From: Chloracidobacterium sp. UBA6041
Lineage (GTDB): Bacteria; Acidobacteriota; Blastocatellia; Pyrinomonadales; Pyrinomonadaceae
Length of the DNA stretch: 10,574 nt
Assembly: GCA_002427845.1 (NCBI GenBank)
Contig: DIYZ01000092.1
Location: 1-10,574 of the forward strand
Reading direction: 5' to 3'
Shown: one piece after another, positions 1 to 6,291 of the stretch
How the letters are laid out: each line of letters opens with the position of its first letter
How positions within the stretch are numbered: the first letter of the stretch is position 1
Notes under the pieces: model-generated
Seen by the model: only the letters and a program-made list of their open reading frames with translations
Told to the model about the DNA's origin: nothing
The model's database searches: none
Position numbers and translations under genes: made by a program

Positions 1-58
1 GAGTAATGAGTAATGAGTAATAAGTGATCTCATCACTCATGACTCATCACTCATCACT
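1..58. repeat. Heptad-repeat near-palindrome upstream of asnB
   Basis: The left half is built from tandem copies of GAGTAAT and its variants; the right half is the complementary ATCACTC/ATGACTC form. Bases 3-28 pair with 32-57 at 22 of 26 positions around a CTC loop, so a transcript would fold into a long hairpin ending about 11 bases before the asnB start. The element runs off the left edge, so its full length is unknown. There is no T-run for a simple intrinsic terminator. I infer that it is a dispersed intergenic repeat and that it may affect asnB translation or mark the end of an upstream gene; neither role is shown by the sequence. Confidence 0.75.
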
Positions 59-68
59 GTAGTTTCCT

Positions 69-2003
69 ATGTGTGGGATAACCGGTTGGGCCAATCTTGA
101 TTCACGCACGCCGCCTCCAGATGGCGCGCGCGAACTGCTCCACTCAATGTGTGAGCGGATGGTCCATCGCGGTCCTGATTCGGAAGGTTTAATGGTTACC
201 AACGGCGCGGCGCTGGGAATGCGGCGTCTGGCAATCATCGACTTAGTGACCGGCGAACAACCAACCTACAACGAAGATCAGAGAGTTGCCGTTGTCCTCA
301 ATGGCGAGATCTATAACTATCGCGAACTGCGCCACGAACTCGAAAAACGGGGACACCGTTTCAGAAGCATGTCCGATACCGAAGTGTTGCCGCATCTTTA
401 CGAGGAGCATGGCGACGCGATGGTTCAGCATCTCAACGGCATGTTTGCTTTTGCGTTGTGGGATTCGCGCCGCCGCCGCCTGCTAATAGCGCGCGATCGT
501 TTTGGTGAGAAGCCGCTTTACTGGGGTGTGTTTGATAACTCATTGCTCTTTGCTTCGGAGCCCAAGGTCCTGTTGGCCCATCCAGCCGTCAAGAGCTCGC
601 TAAATCTGCAGGCGCTGCGCCAGTATCTTTCCTTCGATTACGTTCCCGCACCGCTTTCCATCTACGAAGGCATTAACAAACTGCCCGCGGCGCAAATCCT
701 GACACTAGAGGACGGCAAGATCGAAACCAGTTCTTACTGGCGATTGAGCTACAAAACCAAACAACCGCCTCCGAGTGAAGCTGAAGCTGCCGACCATTTG
801 CGCGAGTTGCTGGCGGACTCGGTGCGCTTGCGCCTGGTGTCAGACGTGCCCCTGGGGGTTTTGCTTTCCGGCGGAGTCGATTCATCGACAATTGCGGCGC
901 TGGCGGTGCGCGCTTCATCAGAAGCCGTCAAGACGTTTTCGATTTCGTTTGCGGAGTCGTCGTTTGATGAATCGTCGTATGCCAGAGCGGTGGCGAAGTT
1001 TCTGGGAACGGACCATCACGAGGAACGCCTCAGCGCAAATCTGGCTGCGAACCTGGTTGGCGATATCGGCTCATGGATGGATGAACCGTTTAGCGATCCA
1101 TCGCTTGTTCCTACTTATCTCTTATCGCGTTTTACGCGTAAGCACGTTACGGTCGCCCTCGGTGGCGATGGAGGCGACGAGCTTTTCGCCGGGTATCCCA
1201 TGTACCGGGGCCACAGCCTGGCCGAAATCTATGCAAAGGTTCCGAATATTTTGCGAACGCGGTTGATAGAACCGTTAGTTCGTCTGCTTCCCGTGAAAAC
1301 TAAAAATCTTTCATTCGACTATAAGGCAACGCGATTTGTGGCGGGCACGAAATACGATTCGGTTGCTCGTCACCACGTTTGGTTTGGTTCCTTTACTCCG
1401 GACGAGCAGGCAGAACTGTTGACTGCGGAAGTGCTCCGCAACAGCGACGGCGATATTTATCGCGATGCGCGCCTCATGTTGGACGACTGCGACGCGACAG
1501 ATATTGTGGAGCGAATGCAGAGTCTTGATACGCGGCTTTACCTGGCTGAGGACATCCTCACTAAAGTTGATCGCGCGAGTATGGCCGTGTCGCTCGAGGT
1601 GCGCGCTCCTTTTCTCGATCCTCGAGTTGCGGAGTTTGCCGCTTCCCTGCCCGCAAACTACAAGCTGCGAGGACGGAAGACGAAATATCTTTTGAAGCGC
1701 TCGATCGAGGATTTCCTTCCTCCCTTTGTCACTCGCAGAGGTAAGAAAGGTTTTGGCGTGCCCGTCGCGGAGTGGTTAAAAGGAAAGCTACGACCGCTGG
1801 CGAGAGATCTTTTGTCTCCAGAGCGCGTACGCCGGGCGGGAGTCTTCAATCCTGCTTACGTTACAAAGCTTCAGGATGAGCACGAGCGCGGAATAGCAAA
1901 TCACCGTAAGCTGCTCTGGACCTTACTGATGTTTGAGCTGTGGCACGAGAGCTTCATCGAAACGCCACGACGAATTGAAACATCATTAAGCATTAGGCAG
2001 TGA
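69..2003 (+). CDS. asnB: Glutamine-dependent asparagine synthase-like amidotransferase
   Basis: A 644-residue, full-length class II glutamine amidotransferase fused to an AsnB synthetase domain. The start is ATG followed directly by Cys2 (MCGITGW), the catalytic nucleophile once Met is removed, which fixes the start. The N-terminal domain (about 2-200) shows HRGPDSEG, NGEIYNY and RDRFGEKPLYW. The C-terminal domain has the ATP-pyrophosphatase loop SGGVDSS (267-273), GGDGGDELFAGY (365-376), and later DRASMAVSLEVRAPFLD. Family enzymes release ammonia from glutamine and use ATP to amidate a carboxylate. Free-living AsnB makes asparagine, but paralogues in polysaccharide and exosortase-associated loci are thought to amidate sugar acids, as WbpS does. 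The neighbouring uronic-acid genes favour that role here, though substrate cannot be read from sequence. No clear Shine-Dalgarno is visible; a repeat hairpin lies just upstream. Cytoplasmic. Confidence 0.93.
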   Translation: MCGITGWANLDSRTPPPDGARELLHSMCERMVHRGPDSEGLMVTNGAALGMRRLAIIDLVTGEQPTYNEDQRVAVVLNGEIYNYRELRHELEKRGHRFRSMSDTEVLPHLYEEHGDAMVQHLNGMFAFALWDSRRRRLLIARDRFGEKPLYWGVFDNSLLFASEPKVLLAHPAVKSSLNLQALRQYLSFDYVPAPLSIYEGINKLPAAQILTLEDGKIETSSYWRLSYKTKQPPPSEAEAADHLRELLADSVRLRLVSDVPLGVLLSGGVDSSTIAALAVRASSEAVKTFSISFAESSFDESSYARAVAKFLGTDHHEERLSANLAANLVGDIGSWMDEPFSDPSLVPTYLLSRFTRKHVTVALGGDGGDELFAGYPMYRGHSLAEIYAKVPNILRTRLIEPLVRLLPVKTKNLSFDYKATRFVAGTKYDSVARHHVWFGSFTPDEQAELLTAEVLRNSDGDIYRDARLMLDDCDATDIVERMQSLDTRLYLAEDILTKVDRASMAVSLEVRAPFLDPRVAEFAASLPANYKLRGRKTKYLLKRSIEDFLPPFVTRRGKKGFGVPVAEWLKGKLRPLARDLLSPERVRRAGVFNPAYVTKLQDEHERGIANHRKLLWTLLMFELWHESFIETPRRIETSLSIRQ

Positions 2004-2008
2004 GCAGC

Positions 2009-2109
2009 AGCCGCAGATTTACGCGGATAAACGCTGATCAGATCAAGAGAATAAGCACAAGCTGAAGAAGGTTTTTTCAGATTCGTGTAATCCGCGTTAA
2101 TCTGCGGCT
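2009..2109. repeat. Inverted repeat filling the asnB downstream gap
   Basis: The arms at 2009-2028 and 2090-2109 are inverted copies of 20 bases with one mismatch, built on CCGCAGATT(T/A)ACGCGGAT. The repeat similarity continues weakly inward (ACGCTGATCAGA against ACACGAATCTGA after inversion). The 61-base interior is AT-richer and includes a run of six T (2072-2077). The element starts 5 bases after the asnB stop and ends 14 bases before the next start, so it fills the gap. The core resembles CGCAGATTAACGCGGAT-type sequences that I recall as dispersed intergenic repeats in many environmental bacteria. Whether it is a REP/MITE-like element, a processing hairpin or an attenuator is not decided by the sequence. 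Confidence 0.8.
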
Positions 2110-2123
2110 ATTGAGTCCAATCC

Positions 2124-3311
2124 ATGCATGATTCCATTCTTGAGCAGGCATTCGACGATCTTTTTCAGTGGTGCCGCCGGCGCGAGTTCGCCGGTTACGA
2201 TCCGTTTGACGCTCTAAATAGCCGAGTCTTTCAGGCAACTCCGCTCAGGCATTCCCGAGCGGGGCGATTAATCCTGACCCAGCTCCTCAAGCGTTCGCCT
2301 CTTAATCTTCGACCGCTCGCGTTCGTTCCCCGGCAAAAGAATGCGAAAGGCATCGCGCTATTCGCTCTCGCGGCGCTCTCAAACTATCGCCGCACAACAA
2401 CAAACGATGCCGGGAAGGACGCCCGGGAGTTACTAGGTGCGTTACTGCGAATGCGGATCCAGAACTATAGTGGCGCGGCGTGGGGTTACAACTTCGATTG
2501 GCAAAGCCGCAACTTCTTTGCGCCGCAAGGCACGCCGACCATAGTGCCGACTGCGTTTGCCGCACGCGCATTAATCGAGGGATATAAAATATTCAGCGAC
2601 GAGAGATACCTGCAAGCAGCGCGCAGCAGTTGTGATTTCATCCTGAGAGACCTCAAGCGAACAGTGGAGTCGGACGAAGAGGTTTGCTTTAGTTATTCAC
2701 CATCCGACGAAACGAAAATTTTCAACGCTAGTTTGCTGGCTGCAGAGACGTTGGCTGGAGTAAGCGCGCTCACCGGCGAAACTGAGTTGTATGACCTTGC
2801 CGACCGCGCCGCGCGCTACGTCGTGCGAAGACAACGTGACGATGGCTCGTGGGCTTATGGTGAACAAACAAACCAATCGTGGACAGATAATTTCCACACT
2901 GCCTATGTGCTGCTCTCGCTCTCGCGAATCAGAGAATCTTGCAATCGCACCGACGACGATCTGCATCAGGCACTGCAGCGCGGATACAGCTTCTGGCGCG
3001 AACGCTTCTTTCTTGCAGACGGGTGGCCGAAATACTACCATGACACGCTTTATCCGGCTGATGCACACGCGGCCGCGTCCGCAATCGTGACGCTTGCCGA
3101 GTTGCAGCCACTGGACACCGGAGCGCTGCCACTGGCTGAACAGATTACGTTCTGGACTATTCGCAACCTGCGTGACAGCCAAGGGTTCTTTTACTATCAG
3201 CGCCGGCGCTTTTACACTGTTCGCACACGCTTCATGCGCTGGACGCAAGCCTGGATACTTTATGCGCTCGCGCGATTTTTGGAAGAGAAGGGTCGTAATG
3301 CAAACTGTTAG
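2124..3311 (+). CDS. Conserved protein of unknown function, probable alpha/alpha-barrel (six-hairpin glycosidase-like)
   Basis: A 395-residue soluble protein with no signal peptide or membrane helix. I do not recognise a proven function. Visible landmarks are YDPFDALNS (25-33), AWGYNFDWQSRN (119-130), PTIVPTAFAARALI (138-151), NASLLAAE (201-208), GSWAYGE (241-247), WTDNFHTAY (253-261), DAHAAASA (313-320) and RWTQAW (372-377). Evenly spaced helical blocks with aromatic and acidic clusters between them look like the (alpha/alpha)6 toroid fold of six-hairpin glycosidases, polysaccharide lyases, epimerases and prenyltransferase-like proteins. Relatives in exopolysaccharide loci are, as I recall, sometimes labelled delta-aminolevulinic acid dehydratase, which the sequence does not support. 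Placed between AsnB and a UDP-sugar acid cassette, it probably acts on a sugar or glycan intermediate in the cytoplasm. The ATG start has no clear ribosome site. The gene is intact. Confidence 0.85.
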   Translation: MHDSILEQAFDDLFQWCRRREFAGYDPFDALNSRVFQATPLRHSRAGRLILTQLLKRSPLNLRPLAFVPRQKNAKGIALFALAALSNYRRTTTNDAGKDARELLGALLRMRIQNYSGAAWGYNFDWQSRNFFAPQGTPTIVPTAFAARALIEGYKIFSDERYLQAARSSCDFILRDLKRTVESDEEVCFSYSPSDETKIFNASLLAAETLAGVSALTGETELYDLADRAARYVVRRQRDDGSWAYGEQTNQSWTDNFHTAYVLLSLSRIRESCNRTDDDLHQALQRGYSFWRERFFLADGWPKYYHDTLYPADAHAAASAIVTLAELQPLDTGALPLAEQITFWTIRNLRDSQGFFYYQRRRFYTVRTRFMRWTQAWILYALARFLEEKGRNANC

Positions 3312-3455
3312 TTTGTGATCCCTCCGGAAGAACCAGGTGTTGCAGGACTGGGCAACCTGGCTGGGTTATTTGTTAGATTGCGGCGCAAACCAAGAGTTTG
3401 CGTTACATCAACCAGCCTTGTGTCATAGCCGCTCAAGGCAGAAACCGAAATCCAA
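3301..3455. other. Intergenic gap with three small hairpins
   Basis: Three perfect or near-perfect hairpins lie between the 395-aa gene and the acetyltransferase gene. The first, 3301-3315, is CAAACT-GTT-AGTTTG and overlaps the stop codon at 3309-3311. The second, 3333-3360, pairs CCAG and GTTGC with GCAAC and CTGG across an 8-base loop and a 2-base bulge. The third, 3384-3402, is CGCAAAC-CAAGA-GTTTGCG. None is followed by a U-tract, so a classical intrinsic terminator is not supported. They could be RNA-processing or stability elements or chance structures. I see no convincing promoter. Confidence 0.45.
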
Positions 3456-4019
3456 ATGCCGATTGCTTCTGATGTATCGTTGGGAAGGGACGTGCGTATT
3501 TTTCAGCCGGACCTGGTGAATCTTTACGGCTGCACGATCGCTGCGGAAACAAAGATAGGGGCATTTGTTGAAATACAGAAAAACGCAGCGGTCGGAGCGC
3601 GCTGCAAAATCTCATCGCATACATTTATCTGTGAAGGCGTGACGATTGAAGACGAAGTTTTTATCGGTCATGGTGTGATGTTTACCAACGATCGCTCTCC
3701 CAGCTCGGTCAATCCCGATGGCACGTTGCAAACTGAAGCCGACTGGACCGTGGTCAAAACGCGAGTGAAGCGACGCGCCGCCATTGGCAGTAACGCGACA
3801 ATCATCGCGGGCGTGACAGTCGGCGAGCACGCGCTGGTGGGCGCTGGTGCGGTGGTCACACACGATGTTGCGGACTATGCGATCGTTGCCGGCGTGCCGG
3901 CACGCGTCGTCGGTGACGTGCGTGATCGGCGCGAAATGAATCCCGTCGCTACTACTCCGGCGGGTCTGCCCGGCCGCGAACGCCGGTCCGTTCCTGGCTC
4001 TGACAAGGATTACACATGA
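3456..4019 (+). CDS. Left-handed beta-helix N-acetyltransferase, WbpD/WlbB-like
   Basis: A 187-residue hexapeptide-repeat acyltransferase. Isoleucine/valine-led hexapeptides run from about residue 8 to 150 and should form a trimeric left-handed beta-helix. The insertion after IGHGVMFTNDR (70-80), followed by VNPDGTLQTEADW, is typical of the WbpD/WlbB group, which transfers acetyl from acetyl-CoA to the 3-amino group of UDP-2-acetamido-3-amino-2,3-dideoxy-glucuronate. Asn78 of the TND motif probably matches the Asn that positions the amino group in that family. The helix ends with AIVAGVPARVVG (142-153). A polar, Arg/Pro-rich tail of about 35 residues follows and is not part of the fold. Its stop overlaps the next gene's start in ATGA, which implies translational coupling to the dehydrogenase. 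A related dTDP-sugar acetyltransferase is the main alternative. Cytoplasmic. Confidence 0.9.
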   Translation: MPIASDVSLGRDVRIFQPDLVNLYGCTIAAETKIGAFVEIQKNAAVGARCKISSHTFICEGVTIEDEVFIGHGVMFTNDRSPSSVNPDGTLQTEADWTVVKTRVKRRAAIGSNATIIAGVTVGEHALVGAGAVVTHDVADYAIVAGVPARVVGDVRDRREMNPVATTPAGLPGRERRSVPGSDKDYT

Positions 4020-5026
4020 TTCGTGTCGGTGTGATTGGCTACGGATACTGGGGGCCAAACCTGGTGCGCAATTTCATGGAAGCGCCCGGCTCTACAGTCG
4101 TGTCAGTTTGCGATTTGCGAAGTGAACGGCTGGTGCAATTAAAGGCCCGCTATCCGACGATTAAGACAGTCACCGATTGTCAAACGCTGTTTGCCGATCC
4201 GACGATCGACGCCATCGTCATTGCCACTCCGGTGTCATCGCATTTTGAATTGGCAAGGGCCGCGCTCGAAGCCGGCAAGCACGTCCTGGTAGAGAAGCCT
4301 CTGGCGGCAACCTCCGCGCAAAGCATCCAGTTGATCGAGAAGGCGGCTTGCCGCAAACGCGTGCTCATGGTGGACCACACTTTCGTTTACACGAGCGCCG
4401 TACGAAAGATCCGCGAGCTGATAACCGACAACGCTTTAGGCGATATTTATTACTACGATGCCGTGCGCGTTAATCTCGGACTCTTTCAGCACGACGTAAA
4501 TGTGATTTGGGATTTGGCCATCCACGATCTGTCGATCATGGATTATGTGCTGCCGACAAAAGCTACTGCCGTTTCCGCCACTGGTATTAGCCACATTCCC
4601 GGCCAACCGGAAAACGTCGCTTACATCACACTCTTCTTCGACAACCCACAGATAGCCCACGTCCATGTCAACTGGCTCACGCCCGTAAAGGTCAGGCACA
4701 CGCTTATCGGCGGCAGTGACAAGATGATCCTTTACGACGATTTAGAGCCGAGTGAGAAAGTGAAGATCTACGACAAGGGCATCACAGTTTCACAGAGTCC
4801 GGAAGCTGTCTACGAGATGCTCGTCAGTTACCGTTCCGGCGACATGTGGGCGCCTCGACTTGATGCTACTGAGGCGTTGCAAACCGAAGCGCTCCACTTT
4901 ATTGATTGCATTAATAATAACAAACAGCCGGAAACTGACGGCGAGGCGGGTTTGCGGCTGGTGCGTATCGTGGAAGCGGCAGAAAAATCACTGCGCGCGC
5001 GTGGCCAACTGGTGGAGATTAACTAA
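4016..5026 (+). CDS. Gfo/Idh/MocA NAD-dependent sugar dehydrogenase, WbpB/WlbA-like
   Basis: A 336-residue oxidoreductase. The N-terminal Rossmann domain opens with VGVIGYGYWGPNLVRNF (4-20) and includes IATPVSSH (69-76) and the EKP motif (93-95), whose Lys94 is the usual catalytic residue. The substrate domain has VDHTFVY (119-125) and WDLAIHDLSIMDYVL (165-179), in which His170 is the expected catalytic or substrate-binding histidine. In the WbpB/WlbA branch the enzyme oxidises C3 of UDP-GlcNAcA to the 3-keto sugar. Coupling to the acetyltransferase by a 4-base overlap, and an aminotransferase next downstream, support that assignment. The start at 4016 has a good AAGGA site about 8 bases upstream, the best in the window. 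The alternative is GnnA, which makes UDP-3-keto-GlcNAc for amide-linked lipid A, but GnnA/GnnB loci do not need this acetyltransferase. Intact and cytoplasmic. Confidence 0.9.
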   Translation: MIRVGVIGYGYWGPNLVRNFMEAPGSTVVSVCDLRSERLVQLKARYPTIKTVTDCQTLFADPTIDAIVIATPVSSHFELARAALEAGKHVLVEKPLAATSAQSIQLIEKAACRKRVLMVDHTFVYTSAVRKIRELITDNALGDIYYYDAVRVNLGLFQHDVNVIWDLAIHDLSIMDYVLPTKATAVSATGISHIPGQPENVAYITLFFDNPQIAHVHVNWLTPVKVRHTLIGGSDKMILYDDLEPSEKVKIYDKGITVSQSPEAVYEMLVSYRSGDMWAPRLDATEALQTEALHFIDCINNNKQPETDGEAGLRLVRIVEAAEKSLRARGQLVEIN

Positions 5027-5122
5027 ACACGCTATTACAAGAACCGGGAGCGGACCGGGGTCCCCAGCCGGGCGGTCCAGCTGGGGTGGTGGTAGTGACC
5101 TTGTTCAGGCGAACAAACCAAG
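5027..5122. repeat. GC-rich hairpin segment between dehydrogenase and aminotransferase genes
   Basis: This 96-base gap separates genes that are normally tightly coupled. It contains GGACC-GG-GGTCC (5052-5063) and CCCCAGC (5062-5068) pairing with GCTGGGG (5080-5086) around an 11-base loop. The two hairpins share bases 5062-5063 and so compete. G-rich blocks (GGGGTGGTGGTAGTG, 5083-5097) follow. The composition differs from the flanking genes and looks like an inserted dispersed repeat rather than decayed coding sequence. There is no U-tract, and the only bases resembling a ribosome site before the ATG at 5123 are a weak AAG. Confidence 0.5.
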
Positions 5123-6241
5123 ATGATTCCGTTTGTAGATCTTAAAAAGCAGTACGAGAGCATCAAAGACGAAATGGATGGCGCCATCAGGGACGTTGTC
5201 GAGAGTTGTCATTTTGTTTTAGGCGAGCCGGTTGAGGAGTTTGAAGCAGACTTCGCGGCTTACTGTCACTCTCGATTTGCCTTCGGAGTCAATTCCGGAA
5301 CCAGCGCATTGCATCTTGCATTACTCGCGGCGGGTGTCGGCGCCGGCGACGAAGTGATAACTGTTAGCTACACCTTCGTCGCTACCGTTGCCGCTATCTG
5401 CTATACGGGAGCAACTCCTGTTTTCATCGACATCGATCCGGGTACGTGCACCCTCAACCCGGACAAAATTGCAGCCGCGATTACTCCGAAGACGAAGGTA
5501 GTCATGCCCGTGCATCTTTATGGTGGCTGCGCTGATATGGATCCGATTATCGAGATTGCGCGCCGGCACAATCTGATCGTGATCGAAGATGCTGCGCAGG
5601 CCCATGGAGCTGAATACAAGGGTCGGCGCGCCGGAAGCATGGGCGATCTGGCTTGTTTTAGTTTTTATCCCGGAAAGAATCTCGGAGCATACGGCGAAGG
5701 CGGAGCCGTCGTTACGAACAACGAGCAGTATGTCCAACTTATCAAGCAACTGCGCGATCACGGCCAAAGCGAAAAGTATTATCACGATCGCATTGGCTAC
5801 AATTACCGCATGGAGGCCATCCAGGGCGCAGTCTTGCGCGTGAAGCTGCGGCATCTCGATGATTGGAACAGGGCCCGACGAAAGCATGCCGAAACCTATC
5901 GGCGGCAACTCACAAAGGTAGGACTACGCATGCTTGAGGAGCACGCGGACCGCAATTCCGTCCACCACATATTTCCGGTATTCACTGAGCAGCGCGATGA
6001 GTTACGGCAGCACCTTCGAGCGGCCAGTGTCGACACGGGCATTCACTATCCAATTCCTGTCCACTTGCAGCGCGGCTATAGTCATCTGGGATACAAGGCC
6101 GGCGATTTGCCGGAAACCGAACGTGCTTCCCGCGAAACGCTGTCGCTGCCGATGTATGCTGAGCTTCGAACCGAAGACGTAATCCGCGTTGCCGATTCAG
6201 TCCGGCAGTTCTGCGAACAGTCGGTTGAAGTTCACCCATAG
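5123..6241 (+). CDS. DegT/DnrJ/EryC1 PLP-dependent sugar aminotransferase, WbpE/WlbC-like
   Basis: A 372-residue fold-type I aminotransferase of usual length. It begins IPFVDLKKQY, the standard family start, and carries NSGTSALHLAL (57-67) for cofactor phosphate binding, EDAAQAHGA (155-163) with the Asp that contacts the pyridine nitrogen, and FSFYPGKNLGAYGEGG (179-194) with Lys185 (AAG at 5675-5677) as the Schiff-base lysine. GYNYRMEAIQGA follows, also typical. These enzymes move an amino group from glutamate to a keto-sugar nucleotide. Given its partners, the likely substrate is UDP-2-acetamido-3-keto-glucuronate, giving the 3-amino sugar that the acetyltransferase then modifies. It is cytoplasmic and acts as a homodimer in the family. 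The gene is separated from the dehydrogenase by a hairpin-rich gap, so equal expression is not guaranteed. The family assignment is secure; the exact sugar is inferred. Confidence 0.93.
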   Translation: MIPFVDLKKQYESIKDEMDGAIRDVVESCHFVLGEPVEEFEADFAAYCHSRFAFGVNSGTSALHLALLAAGVGAGDEVITVSYTFVATVAAICYTGATPVFIDIDPGTCTLNPDKIAAAITPKTKVVMPVHLYGGCADMDPIIEIARRHNLIVIEDAAQAHGAEYKGRRAGSMGDLACFSFYPGKNLGAYGEGGAVVTNNEQYVQLIKQLRDHGQSEKYYHDRIGYNYRMEAIQGAVLRVKLRHLDDWNRARRKHAETYRRQLTKVGLRMLEEHADRNSVHHIFPVFTEQRDELRQHLRAASVDTGIHYPIPVHLQRGYSHLGYKAGDLPETERASRETLSLPMYAELRTEDVIRVADSVRQFCEQSVEVHP

Positions 6242-6291
6242 TTTGAGAGTTCCGTAGCCCCATAGCCATTGTTTCAGTCCGTTATCTCTCA

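Noticed and set aside
775..1266. 163-codon plus-strand open frame inside asnB
   Set aside because: It is a shifted frame of asnB with Cys/Trp/Arg-heavy composition; the asnB frame carries the SGGVDSS and GGDGGDELF motifs there.
2697..3248. 183-codon open frame on the minus strand
   Set aside because: It lies wholly inside the 395-aa gene, its translation is rich in Cys and Arg without domain motifs, and the plus-strand frame shows consistent protein-like features.
3333..3402. Intrinsic terminators
   Set aside because: The stems are short and none is followed by a run of U, so a terminator call would be unsupported.
3612..4058. 148-codon minus-strand open frame across the acetyltransferase/dehydrogenase junction
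   Set aside because: It is His/Arg-rich shadow sequence crossing a tight ATGA gene overlap that is convincing on the plus strand.
5027..5122. Decayed coding remnant between the dehydrogenase and aminotransferase genes
   Set aside because: I see no homology to either neighbour in any frame; hairpin structure and G-rich blocks fit a repeat better.
5321..5908. 195-codon open frame on the minus strand
   Set aside because: It is antisense to the aminotransferase, whose family motifs are clear through this stretch; the minus-strand translation shows no recognisable domain.
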